Assembly (NCBI GenBank): GCA_029863825.1 | Contig: JAOTUP010000191.1 | Span: 1-5,149, forward strand | Reading direction: 5' to 3' | Length of the DNA: 5,149 nucleotides | Source of the DNA: Acidobacteriota bacterium | GTDB lineage: Bacteria > Acidobacteriota > Thermoanaerobaculia > Multivoradales > JAHEKO01 | Shown: in pieces, positions 1-4,556 of the stretch | Layout of the letters: each line of letters starts with the position of its first letter | How positions within the stretch are numbered: the first letter of the stretch is position 1 | Program-made: the position numbers and the translations under genes | Notes under the pieces: generated by a model | Database searches by the model: none | What the model saw: only the letters and a program-made list of their open reading frames with translations | What the model was told of the DNA's origin: nothing

Positions 1-2
1 GG

Positions 3-92
3 CCGGCCCGCGACATCGTCCGGCGTTTGGCTGTCGACCCGGAACTGCACGACCTGCTCACGCAGATCGGGAGAAGCCTTTACCGCGAGTGA
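3..92 (+). CDS. C-terminal fragment of an unidentified protein (5' end outside the window)
   Basis: An open frame enters from the left edge and ends at TGA (90-92). It reads PARDIVRRLAVDPELHDLL... and ends in ...GRSLYRE, an amphipathic, Arg/Leu-rich helical tail of 29 residues. Codon use (GC-rich third positions) is that of a real gene, and no competing frame explains the stretch. Too little remains to name a family. The downstream neighbour is the dispersed repeat at 114-149 and then the convergent higA, so this gene ends in a convergent arrangement with no clear U-tract terminator. Confidence 0.55.
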   Translation, partial: PARDIVRRLAVDPELHDLLTQIGRSLYRE

Positions 93-113
93 GCGAGCGT
101 AGACCTGGCGACG

Positions 114-149
114 CAACTTGCATCTTGCAGGCCTGGCACCACCACTTCC
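114..149 (-). repeat. Dispersed REP-like repeat, copy A
   Basis: Read on the minus strand, the core (140 down to 119) is GGTGCCAGGCCT followed by GCAAGATGCA. The core is nearly identical to copies at 1707-1729 (one extra T) and 4857-4878 (A to G). Similarity to copy B extends on both sides, with 7 of 9 matching bases upstream of the core. CAGGCCTG inside the core is a perfect 8-bp palindrome. It starts about 5 nt after the higA stop, in the same direction as higA transcription. The position after a gene end, the short length and the nearby RAYT remnant suggest a REP-like family; membership is inferred. Confidence 0.7.
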
Positions 150-154
150 GGTCC

Positions 155-442
155 TCAGCCGCTGGAGGACACGAGCCGTTGCACGTGCCCGACGTCCGTG
201 TCACGCGCCTTCCACAGGTCGTAGTGGTTCTGAAGGTTCACCCAGAACTCCGGCGTCGTATCGAGCGCTTTTGCCAGTCGGTGCGCCATCGCAGGGCTGA
301 CCCCCGCTCTCTCGTTCAGCAAGGCCGATAACGTCTTGCGCGTCACGCCGAGCGCCTTGGCTGCTTCGGTCACCGTTAGTGCGAGCGGCTCGATGTAGTC
401 GGCACGGAGAATCTCGCCCGGATGTGGGGGATTGTGCATCAT
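155..442 (-). CDS. higA: HigA-family antitoxin (XRE/cro-type HTH)
   Basis: This 95-aa protein is a typical HigA/VapI antitoxin and autorepressor. It begins MMHNPPHPGEILR, the family hallmark. A cro/C1-type helix-turn-helix spans about residues 22-60 (LTVTEAAKALGVTRKTLSAL, then NERAGVSPAMAHRLAKAL), followed by the HigA signature TPEFWVNLQNHYDLWKA. HigA binds and neutralises HigB and represses their operon by binding upstream palindromes. The gene follows the higB frame by 13 nt in the usual higB-higA order. A GGAG at 455-452, just after the higB stop, lies 9 nt before the first ATG (442), which favours that start over the adjacent ATG at 439. The reading frame is intact although the partner toxin is broken. 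Length matches the family. The identity is strong; DNA binding to the palindromes near 730-760 is inferred. Confidence 0.93.
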   Translation of the reverse strand: MMHNPPHPGEILRADYIEPLALTVTEAAKALGVTRKTLSALLNERAGVSPAMAHRLAKALDTTPEFWVNLQNHYDLWKARDTDVGHVQRLVSSSG

Positions 443-455
443 TTGCCGTAGCTCC

Positions 456-733
456 TCAGTGGTAGTCCTCGTAGTTCACTTCATCGCAGTCGCGACCGTC
501 GAAACGGAAAGTGATTCTCCAGTTTCGATCGACGTCCACAGCCCACTGACCCCTTCGACCACCCTTAAGCGGATGAAGCCGAAGCCCAGGTGCATCAAGT
601 CTCGAGTCGAGGTCGTTGCATGAAGCCTTCCCAGGATCCTCCGGATCTTGGGTACATGGTTGGCGTTCAGGCCTCGCGCGTCGCCGGCCTCGAAGAACCG
701 CCTCGGCCCACGGTGCCTGAATCCGACGATCAC
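456..733 (-). pseudogene. higB: HigB-like toxin (RelE/ParE superfamily mRNA interferase), frameshifted
   Basis: HigB toxins are about 92-aa ribosome-dependent mRNases. The N-terminal half lies in one frame from a GTG start at 733: (V/M)IVGFRHRGPRRFFEAGDARG, ending LHATTSTRDL. The conserved C-terminal half lies in the next frame: APGLRLHPLKGGRRGQWAVD, then NWRITFRF, ending EVNYEDYH. Joining them at about 595-598 gives a full-length HigB, so the sequence behaves as if one base had been lost. Without a shift, the N-terminal frame runs to about 476 with unrelated residues and lacks the WRITFRF and DYH core. No slippery heptamer or stimulatory structure is evident, so true decay or a sequencing error is likelier than programmed frameshifting. 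No in-frame ATG lies between the upstream TGA (760-758) and the GTG. Confidence 0.85.
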
Positions 734-760
734 ACGATGAGTGTGACCCGATACGGGTCA
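730..760. promoter_or_regulatory. Overlapping palindromes at the higB start, candidate HigA operator
   Basis: Two perfect dyads sit together. One is TCACAC-GATGA-GTGTGA (730-746), which covers the higB GTG start. The other is TGACCCG-ATA-CGGGTCA (744-760). Toxin-antitoxin operons of this type are usually repressed by HigA at palindromes overlapping the promoter or start, so these are good operator candidates. The sequence shows the symmetry; binding is inferred. Confidence 0.6.
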
Positions 761-777
761 GGTTGCAACTCAAATCT

Positions 778-795
778 CGACCCCTACACGGGTCG
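778..795. promoter_or_regulatory. Second GACCC/GGGTC palindrome in the divergent control region
   Basis: CGACCC-CTACAC-GGGTCG is a perfect dyad with 6-bp arms. It repeats the GACCC...GGGTC half-sites of the dyad at 744-760, with a centre-to-centre distance of about 34 bp (roughly three helical turns). This suits a second operator for the same dimeric regulator. It lies between the divergent higB and the 899 operon. Confidence 0.45.
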
Positions 796-886
796 TGACG
801 TGTTCAGCCCCCATGTGCGGCCTTCTGGAACTCAAGAAAAGGCCGGCACCTTTCTCCTGGCGGCTGATGACCCGAGCAGTTCGCGC

Positions 887-892
887 TACACT
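887..892 (+). promoter_or_regulatory. Candidate -10 box (TACACT) for a leaderless transcript
   Basis: TACACT fits TAnnnT and ends 6 nt before the ATG at 899, the usual distance to a transcription start. No Shine-Dalgarno sequence precedes this ATG, so the mRNA may begin at or next to the start codon. No good -35 hexamer is seen, so this is tentative. Confidence 0.35.
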
Positions 893-898
893 TGCATG

Positions 899-1144
899 AT
901 GGCAGTGCGGTCGAAGCCAGCGTCGCCCCGTGCTCGAGACGTTCATGAGCGCCTGGCCGCTCTCGAGCGCTTCGCGCACTGGGATACCGCGCATCCTAGC
1001 TACGCCGAACCCGCTGCGGCGCTGAGCGGATTGGGACTGCTGTACGACCTGCTGCCTGCCGAAGCTCGACGGCGTCCCGTGGACGCAAGCGGCGTCGGCG
1101 TCCTCCACCGGGACCTCTCGGTGCTCGGCACGACACCTCGATGA
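899..1144 (+). CDS. Small protein (about 81 aa) coupled to a nucleotidyltransferase
   Basis: The protein reads MAVRSKPASPRARDVHERLA at the N-terminus, then a helical middle with HWDTAHPSYAEP, GLGLLYDLLPAE and RRRPVDASGVGVLHR. It has no signal peptide or membrane segment. Its stop overlaps the next gene's start as ATGA (1141-1144), which implies translational coupling and a joint function. Two tandem ATGs (896 and 899) are possible starts. I prefer 899 because no ribosome-binding site is visible and the TACACT box fits a leaderless start there. The frame stays open upstream to 590, but that part is antisense to higB and is not convincing. By position it is probably the partner (antitoxin or accessory) of the nucleotidyltransferase. 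I cannot assign a named domain. The coding call is fairly strong; the function is inferred from the operon only. Confidence 0.72.
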   Translation: MAVRSKPASPRARDVHERLAALERFAHWDTAHPSYAEPAAALSGLGLLYDLLPAEARRRPVDASGVGVLHRDLSVLGTTPR

Positions 1145-1698
1145 CCGGCCAGGAAGAAACCCTGGCGGCCCTCGCTCGATGTCTGACGGAACTCGAGATC
1201 CCCTACATGGTCATCGGCGGCCACGCCAACGCGGTCTGGGGAGAGCCACGGAGCACACTCGATATCGACCTCACGATCTGGCTGAGCGAGTCTCGGATTG
1301 GCGAACTCGTCGTCGGATTGTCCGAGGTCGCCTCCCCACGAGTCTCTGACCCGGCAACCTTCGTCAGCGATACCCGGGTCCTCCCGCTCGCAACTCCGGA
1401 GGGGCTTGCCGTCGATGTGATCTTCGGTCTGCTGCCTTTCGAGGAGGAAGCGATCCGCCGAGCCCGCGTACTGGAGGTCGGCGAGCAGCAAGTTCGATTC
1501 TGCACGGCCGAAGACCTGATTCTCCTCAAGATCGCGTCGCTGCGAGACCGAGACCTCGCGGACGTTCGCGGTGTCGCCAAGCGCCAGCGTGACCGCCTCG
1601 ATCTCGACTACCTGGAACCTCGCATCGAGGAACTCGCGAATTTGCTCGATCGACCAGAAATCGCGACCTTCTGGAAAGCCGCGAAGAGTCAGGAATAG
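1141..1698 (+). CDS. AbiEii/MNT-like nucleotidyltransferase
   Basis: This 185-aa protein belongs to the DNA polymerase beta-like nucleotidyltransferase superfamily, in the AbiEii/MNT-like group. Visible hallmarks are the GG motif at residues 26-27 in VIGGHANAVWGEPR, the metal-binding pair D41-x-D43 in TLDIDLTIW, and a likely third acidic residue D92 in LAVDVIF. A C-terminal AEDLILLK...RDRDLADVRG segment (D125, K130, R137, D138, D141) is typical of AbiEii-type enzymes. All key residues are present, so the enzyme is probably active. Relatives act as toxins that transfer nucleotides to tRNA or protein, or as antitoxins that modify a partner. The substrate cannot be read from the sequence. The start overlaps the upstream small gene by 4 bp. 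The length is short compared with full AbiEii proteins (about 300 aa), in line with compact solo NTases. Confidence 0.88.
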   Translation: MTGQEETLAALARCLTELEIPYMVIGGHANAVWGEPRSTLDIDLTIWLSESRIGELVVGLSEVASPRVSDPATFVSDTRVLPLATPEGLAVDVIFGLLPFEEEAIRRARVLEVGEQQVRFCTAEDLILLKIASLRDRDLADVRGVAKRQRDRLDLDYLEPRIEELANLLDRPEIATFWKAAKSQE

Positions 1699-1734
1699 GA
1701 CGTGGCGGTGCCAGGCCTTGCAAGATGCGAGATG
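1699..1734 (+). repeat. Dispersed REP-like repeat, copy B
   Basis: The core at 1707-1729 (GGTGCCAGGCCTT then GCAAGATGC) matches copy A in inverted orientation with one inserted T, and similarity continues a few bases on each side. It starts directly after the TAG stop of the nucleotidyltransferase and lies on that gene's strand. Copies A and B face outward and bracket the higBA plus nucleotidyltransferase segment. The RAYT remnant begins about 50 bp downstream. A short dyad AGGTG/CACCT (1735-1739 and 1753-1757) follows. Confidence 0.7.
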
Positions 1735-1782
1735 AGGTGTATCGTTTCGCGTCACCTAGCGTGGGGACGGAAACTGAGACAA

Positions 1783-2063
1783 CACTGTACGGCCGGAGCG
1801 GTCACCTCTGCGAGCGTCGTTACCGGGCGTTCTTGATTAGGACCGAGGCGGCACTCCAGTCCTTGGTGCGCCACATCCACCTCAATCCGGTGCGGGCCGC
1901 CATCGTCGACAGGCCCGGTGCCCATCCCTGGAGCAGCTACTCGGCCTATTCTGATTCTGGCCCACCCGGACCTTCGTGGCTCACGCGGAGCTTTGTCCTT
2001 TCGCTCTTCGGAGTCGTTGGAGATCCGTTGGAGAGCGCTCCATCGCCAAGCCCCATGATATAA
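1783..2063 (+). pseudogene. C-terminal remnant of a REP-associated tyrosine transposase (RAYT, Y1_Tnp/IS200-like)
   Basis: The open frame (first ATG at 1725, stop TAA 2061-2063) carries the C-terminal RAYT signature: GRSGHLCERRYRAFLI, then SLVRHIHLNPVRAAIVDRP and HPWSSYSAY, ending SWLTRSFVLSLFG. RAYTs are HUH single-strand nucleases that act on REP sequences. Intact relatives start MxRPLR...YHVTxRGN and carry the HUH motif in NHYHLL. All of that is absent here, leaving only about 90 residues of homology. The Tyr usually seen before IHLNPVR is His. The first 20 or so residues from 1725 are not RAYT-like and overlap repeat B. An inactive relic is the best reading. Confidence 0.85.
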
Positions 2064-2079
2064 TATTTTTCTAAATATT
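2062..2079. repeat. AT-only inverted repeat after the RAYT remnant
   Basis: AATATTT (2062-2068) and AAATATT (2073-2079) form a perfect 7-bp dyad with a 4-nt loop, immediately after the TAA of the RAYT remnant. It is an AT-rich island in otherwise GC-rich DNA. It is followed by a small dyad TCACG-C-CGTGA (2083-2093). It may mark the end of the mobile-element relic. There is no GC stem or U-tract to call a terminator. Confidence 0.5.
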
Positions 2080-2555
2080 CACTCACGCCGTGACCGCGAC
2101 GAACCTCGCTCGGCCGCCGCTTGCCGAAGTGCTTTCTGCCGCCGCCGGTGTAGCGTCGGGAGGTGAGGGGATCTCATCCCCGTACGGTTACGGCGGCTAG
2201 AGCCGACACAACGGTGACACGAATAGCGGACCGGACGGAGAGACCGGGGCGGGTGACTTCCTGTCAATGGCTGGACGTGCCTGCCCCTGCCGCGGCGAGC
2301 CTAAGACCGCGCGGGCCCGGATCCCGCGAGCTTCTCGTACAGCGCATCGGGAGCGAGATCGGCCCGGCGAGCCCCGGCGACTGATCCGCCTCGGGCAGGA
2401 ATAGACCTCGAGGGACCGGCAGCCTCCGTGGCACCCTTTAGTGCTGCTTCGATTTCGGCAGGAGGTGTCTGAGAACACGAAACGGCCCCACTGAAAGGTG
2501 CCACAGGCTTCGCGCAGCTCGACCGGGTCAGGCGGATGACGCCTGCCGCAGGAGC
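2080..2555. other. Gene-poor spacer of about 475 bp
   Basis: I see no convincing gene on either strand. The open frames here (for example minus 2197-2559 and plus 2163-2384) are rich in Arg, Ser, Pro and Gly, have no recognisable motifs, and overlap one another. Visible structure includes short GC hairpins GGGGAT-CTC-ATCCCC (2167-2181) and CGCGGG...CCCGCG (2310-2328), and the larger hairpin at 2422-2508. It may be a decayed gene or an insertion footprint. Confidence 0.5.
2422..2508. repeat. 87-bp hairpin element with inverted GGTGCCAC ends
   Basis: The arms GTGGCACC(C)TTTAGTG (2428-2443) and CACTGAAAGGTGCCAC (2489-2504) pair almost perfectly, with one offset bulge. GCCT (2422-2425) and AGGC (2505-2508) extend the stem after a 2-nt bulge. 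Inside are TTTCG...CGAAA and GTGT...ACAC, so the loop can fold further. Each end carries an outward-facing GGTGCCAC..GGC, similar to the first part of the dispersed repeat core (GGTGCCAGGC). It may be a REPIN-like doublet or a structured RNA. The symmetry is seen; the class is inferred. Confidence 0.5.
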
Positions 2556-2564
2556 TCATCCGCC
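2531..2564 (-). terminator. Strong hairpin overlapping the stop of the 52-aa gene
   Basis: GGCGGATGA (2531-2539) and TCATCCGCC (2556-2564) form a perfect 9-bp stem, topped by an inner CCTG-CCG-CAGG stem (2542-2552). The minus-strand gene's TGA lies inside the stem. No U-tract follows on either strand, so it is a non-canonical terminator or a 3'-end stabilising hairpin rather than a certain intrinsic terminator. Confidence 0.4.
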
Positions 2565-2714
2565 GTGCATCTGGTGATCACACCCGAACAGGTAGTGACA
2601 GATCGGGATTACTTCGTGAAACGTGCAGGACAGCACGAACAGGACGATGACCAGTGAAAGTACTGTGATGATCAATCTGTGGTGTCGTTCGATCGATTCT
2701 GAAATCGTCGCCAT
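2556..2714 (-). CDS. 52-aa single-pass membrane protein with a Cys/His/Met C-terminal tail
   Basis: ATG at 2714 is preceded by AGGGAGA with a 7-nt spacer, a strong ribosome-binding site. The protein begins MATISESIERHHR, has one hydrophobic segment at about residues 14-31 (LIITVLSLVIVLFVLSC), and ends in a short tail with C30, H33, C39, H40, C45, H47, M49 and H50, finishing HQMHGG. The tail after the membrane segment has a ligand-rich composition that suggests metal binding, but no known family is recognised. It follows the 120-aa membrane protein on the same strand with a 93-nt gap and no obvious terminator between, so it is probably the last gene of the cluster. The clean ribosome-binding site and the coherent N-terminus, membrane segment and tail support a real gene. 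The function is unknown. Confidence 0.75.
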   Translation of the reverse strand: MATISESIERHHRLIITVLSLVIVLFVLSCTFHEVIPICHYLFGCDHQMHGG

Positions 2715-2807
2715 CTTCCAATCTCCCTGAGTGAAATAGAAACTACAGATTGTTGCTATCCCGAGGCCGGGGTCCCGCTCTTTCGCGCGCTCGTGCTCGA
2801 TCCGATT

Positions 2808-3170
2808 TCACGAGTTCGATCGCCTGGCCAGATGCTTGCCGCAGAACGTCCCGATGAACACAGCGACTCCGGCTCCAATGAGCAACAGGGGCAGCAGTGG
2901 AACCGCAATCTCGAACAGCTCCCACACGCCGCCCATGATGAAGAACAATCCAACCAGTGCCCAGAAACCCTCCAGCTGGAGGCCGAAGTACTTTCGCGCC
3001 GCCTGGCCCAGGAGGGTGATGACTCCAACGCCCAGCAGGCCGACTCCCCAACCGACATCCAGCAGTAAGGCCATGCCGACCCAGATGAAAAAGAGGGCCC
3101 ATCCCAGCGATTCGAGAGTCTTGGCGATGCCGACCTTTCTCCCGCTGCCACCATTATCCTCTTCAGTCAT
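2808..3170 (-). CDS. Multi-pass membrane protein, 120 aa, LiaF/LiaI-like transmembrane type
   Basis: The start at 3170 overlaps the upstream gene's stop as ATGA, and AGGAG (3181-3177) precedes it by 6 nt. The longer open frame back to 3395 is antisense-like composition and is rejected. After a polar start (MTEEDNGGSGRK), there are three to four hydrophobic segments at about residues 22-37, 39-56, 67-84 and 88-108, with motifs GWALFFIWVGMALL, ARKYFGLQLEGFW and GGVWELF, and a basic tail ending LARRSNS. The pattern resembles small bacterial LiaI/LiaF-type transmembrane domain proteins linked to envelope-stress systems. That is a resemblance, not a firm assignment. One Cys (C110) lies near the C-terminus. 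Coupling to the 100-aa membrane protein suggests the two form a complex in the inner membrane. Confidence 0.88.
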   Translation of the reverse strand: MTEEDNGGSGRKVGIAKTLESLGWALFFIWVGMALLLDVGWGVGLLGVGVITLLGQAARKYFGLQLEGFWALVGLFFIMGGVWELFEIAVPLLPLLLIGAGVAVFIGTFCGKHLARRSNS

Positions 3171-3469
3171 CCCGCACTCCTGGTCTTCTTCGCACCGAAC
3201 CTGAAGACGATGTTCGCCATCATCAACAGCGCGACCCCCAGCAGCACAGCCGCAGCGGCCACCAGCCAGACGAGAACCTGCGGCTGAACCAGGATCACTG
3301 CGCCCAGGATGATCAACAGTGCCCCGGGAATCATCAATAGAAAGCGCGACTGGCTTTTCTCGAGGATCCCACTGCACATCGAAGCCATCGGGCACGCCGC
3401 TCCCGGCTCAATACGACCGTGTGATTCCCTCGACCCCGGATCGACTCCTTCTGCGATGAACTCGTTCAT
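3167..3469 (-). CDS. Two-pass membrane protein, 100 aa, with an N-terminal CPMASMC motif
   Basis: The ATG at 3469 has a near-perfect AAGGAG (3482-3477) with a 7-nt spacer, so the upstream GTG at 3490 is rejected. The N-terminal 40 residues are polar and hold C26 and C32 in CPMASMCSGILEK, a CxxxxxC with two Met residues. Two hydrophobic segments follow, at about 43-61 (FLLMIPGALLIILGAVILV) and 65-86 (VLVWLVAAAAVLLGVALLMM), then a basic end FRFGAKKTRSAG. No named family is recognised. It is the first gene after the ECF sigma factor on the same strand (196-nt gap) and overlaps the next gene by 4 bp. The Cys/Met motif could sense or bind a metal or be redox-active; this is inferred. Confidence 0.88.
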   Translation of the reverse strand: MNEFIAEGVDPGSRESHGRIEPGAACPMASMCSGILEKSQSRFLLMIPGALLIILGAVILVQPQVLVWLVAAAAVLLGVALLMMANIVFRFGAKKTRSAG

Positions 3470-3502
3470 TCTCGATCTCCTTTCCACCAAGAGTCCCGAA
3501 TC

Positions 3503-3534
3503 TTGCTTGCCGTCGAGCGGTCCGGTTGCTTGCC
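3503..3534. promoter_or_regulatory. Direct repeat TTGCTTGCC x2 upstream of the 100-aa membrane protein
   Basis: TTGCTTGCC occurs at 3503-3511 and 3526-3534, perfect 9-mers with a 23-bp period. They end about 34 nt before the ATG at 3469. Between the sigma factor and its downstream genes, this is a candidate binding site, a promoter element, or chance. No regulator can be named. Confidence 0.35.
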
Positions 3535-3628
3535 TGCCCGCTCACTCGATTCCCGGTGTCCGTCCCCTCCAGGGATAGAGACGAAATAAGCAGCCGAAAA
3601 GATACGCACCGCCATCGAGTCCGCCCCA

Positions 3629-3652
3629 CCTCTCTGATCGACCTTTCTGATC
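3629..3652. promoter_or_regulatory. Tandem 11-bp direct repeat just after the sigma factor gene
   Basis: CCTCTCTGATC (3629-3639) and CCTTTCTGATC (3642-3652) match at 10 of 11 positions with a 13-bp period, between the sigma stop (3666) and the membrane genes. The spacing places both on similar helix faces within about one turn. It could be a regulator site for the membrane-protein transcript. The repeat is seen; the function is inferred. Confidence 0.4.
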
Positions 3653-3665
3653 AACTTCCAGAGAC

Positions 3666-4259
3666 TCAGGCGCCCGACGATTTCGGCTCACAGACCTTCA
3701 CCCCTCGGTCGTCGCTGTCGAACGAGCAACCCTCGTCGAGGGCAGCTCGCAGGGTGTTTCTTGCTCGATGCAGCCGGATCTTGACCGTCGCCACGGAAAC
3801 ATCCAGCATCTCGGCGATCTCGGGATTCGTCAGGCCTTGCACGTCGTGCAGCAGAATCACGGCACGGTACGACTCCGGTAAGTCCGTAACGTAGTCCCGC
3901 ACACAGGCGCTCATCTCTTTCTGCTCCATCACCTTATCGAGACGAGGTTCGCCGTCGACGGGGATCTGGACGAGAGCCGAATCGAGATTCTCACCGACAT
4001 CTTCCCGGAGGGGCTGCGGCCGGTGGCGGTACGAAGCCTGACGAAACCGGTCGTAGGTGATGTTCGTCGCAATGCGAAATAGCCAAGGAATCAGCTTGGC
4101 CTCGTCGTCGAGGGACGACAGCTTGGTGTGAGCGCGAAGAAGCGCCTCTTGAGTCAGATCATCGGCCTCCGCCGGATCGCGAACGATGCCGAGGATATAG
4201 CGATAGATTGTCTCCCTCTGATCCGCCAGCTGATCCACGGTTGCGGGAGATGGAATCAT
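3666..4259 (-). CDS. ECF (group 4) RNA polymerase sigma factor
   Basis: This 197-aa protein directs RNA polymerase to stress-response promoters. Sigma region 2 spans about residues 15-75: YRYILGIVRDPAEADDLTQE, then PWLFRIATNITYDRFRQ. After a linker of about 50 residues, region 4 spans about 125-174: LPESYRAVILLHDVQGLTNP, EIAEMLDVSVATVKIRLHRA, then RNTLRAAL. A short C-terminal tail carries two Cys, C178 in DEGCSF and C190 in VKVCEPK, which is more than the sigma domains need. The start at 4259 has AGGAG (4269-4265) with a 5-nt spacer. No anti-sigma gene is seen next to it. The small membrane proteins downstream or the Cys tail itself may provide control. The family call is secure; the regulon and signal are not visible. 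Confidence 0.96.
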   Translation of the reverse strand: MIPSPATVDQLADQRETIYRYILGIVRDPAEADDLTQEALLRAHTKLSSLDDEAKLIPWLFRIATNITYDRFRQASYRHRPQPLREDVGENLDSALVQIPVDGEPRLDKVMEQKEMSACVRDYVTDLPESYRAVILLHDVQGLTNPEIAEMLDVSVATVKIRLHRARNTLRAALDEGCSFDSDDRGVKVCEPKSSGA

Positions 4260-4556
4260 CGGTTCTCCTAGAAGTCGCGGGGCTCCTCTCGTCGCCGGTC
4301 AGACTGATGCCGTCGCCAAGAGAGTCGTGTGATCTTGTCGGGCAGCAACCACCGTCACATCATCCCTTGACGGGCCGCAATACCCTTCGAGAGGGGCGCG
4401 GGCCTGCCTTCACGGGTGGGGAAAGCAGACGCACGACAGCAGATCCGGCCTCGATCCAAGGGGATATGTATCTCTTGGCTGCTCCGTTTCGTCCTAGCGA
4501 CTGACCGACCGAAAGAACGGTCGGCAGGGACGACCAGAACGAAGAGGAGTAGAACG
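4260..4556. promoter_or_regulatory. Divergent intergenic region between the sigma factor and the Cys/Met-rich protein
   Basis: About 297 bp separate two divergent starts. It must hold both promoters unless transcripts begin farther out. I could not find a convincing sigma-70 -35/-10 pair or a clear GGAAC/CGTC ECF pair on either strand. An imperfect dyad CCAAGGGG-ATATGTA-TCTCTTGG lies at 4456-4478, and a perfect one at 4505-4524 is listed separately. The open frames inside are not convincing genes. Confidence 0.5.
4505..4524. promoter_or_regulatory. Perfect inverted repeat upstream of the Cys/Met-rich gene
   Basis: CCGACCG-AAAGAA-CGGTCGG has 7-bp perfect arms and ends 32 bp before the ATG at 4557, just ahead of its ribosome-binding site. 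It could be an operator or a 5'-UTR hairpin controlling translation. No known operator consensus was recognised. Confidence 0.45.

Noticed and set aside
590..898. Upstream extension of the small-protein frame to 590
   Set aside because: This part is antisense to higB and crosses the palindromic control region. Its residues show no coherent protein character, and the tandem ATGs at 896/899 with ATGA coupling give a better gene.
1000..1755. 251-aa minus-strand open frame opposite the nucleotidyltransferase
   Set aside because: It is a shadow of the plus-strand gene, whose motifs are unmistakable.
2059..2064. TATAAT as a promoter -10 box
   Set aside because: It lies in the AT-only dyad, has no -35 hexamer at suitable distance, and no gene follows within 400 bp on that strand.
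2197..2559. 120-aa minus-strand open frame in the spacer
   Set aside because: The composition is Arg/Ser/Pro-rich with no motif, there is no ribosome-binding site, and it overlaps the hairpin element and the 52-aa gene's end. It is typical of a chance frame in GC-rich DNA.
3171..3395. Longer start (3395) for the 120-aa membrane protein
   Set aside because: The extra 75 residues overlap the real 100-aa membrane gene in another frame. The ATG at 3170 has AGGAG at 6 nt and an ATGA overlap.
3503..3534. Short direct repeats as a CRISPR array
   Set aside because: Only two 9-bp copies with a 14-bp gap. There are no 25-40 bp repeats, spacers or cas genes.
4416..4556. Longer start (4416) for the Cys/Met-rich protein
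   Set aside because: The start at 4557 has a good AGGAG with a 7-nt spacer. The extension lacks protein character and crosses the dyads of the regulatory region.
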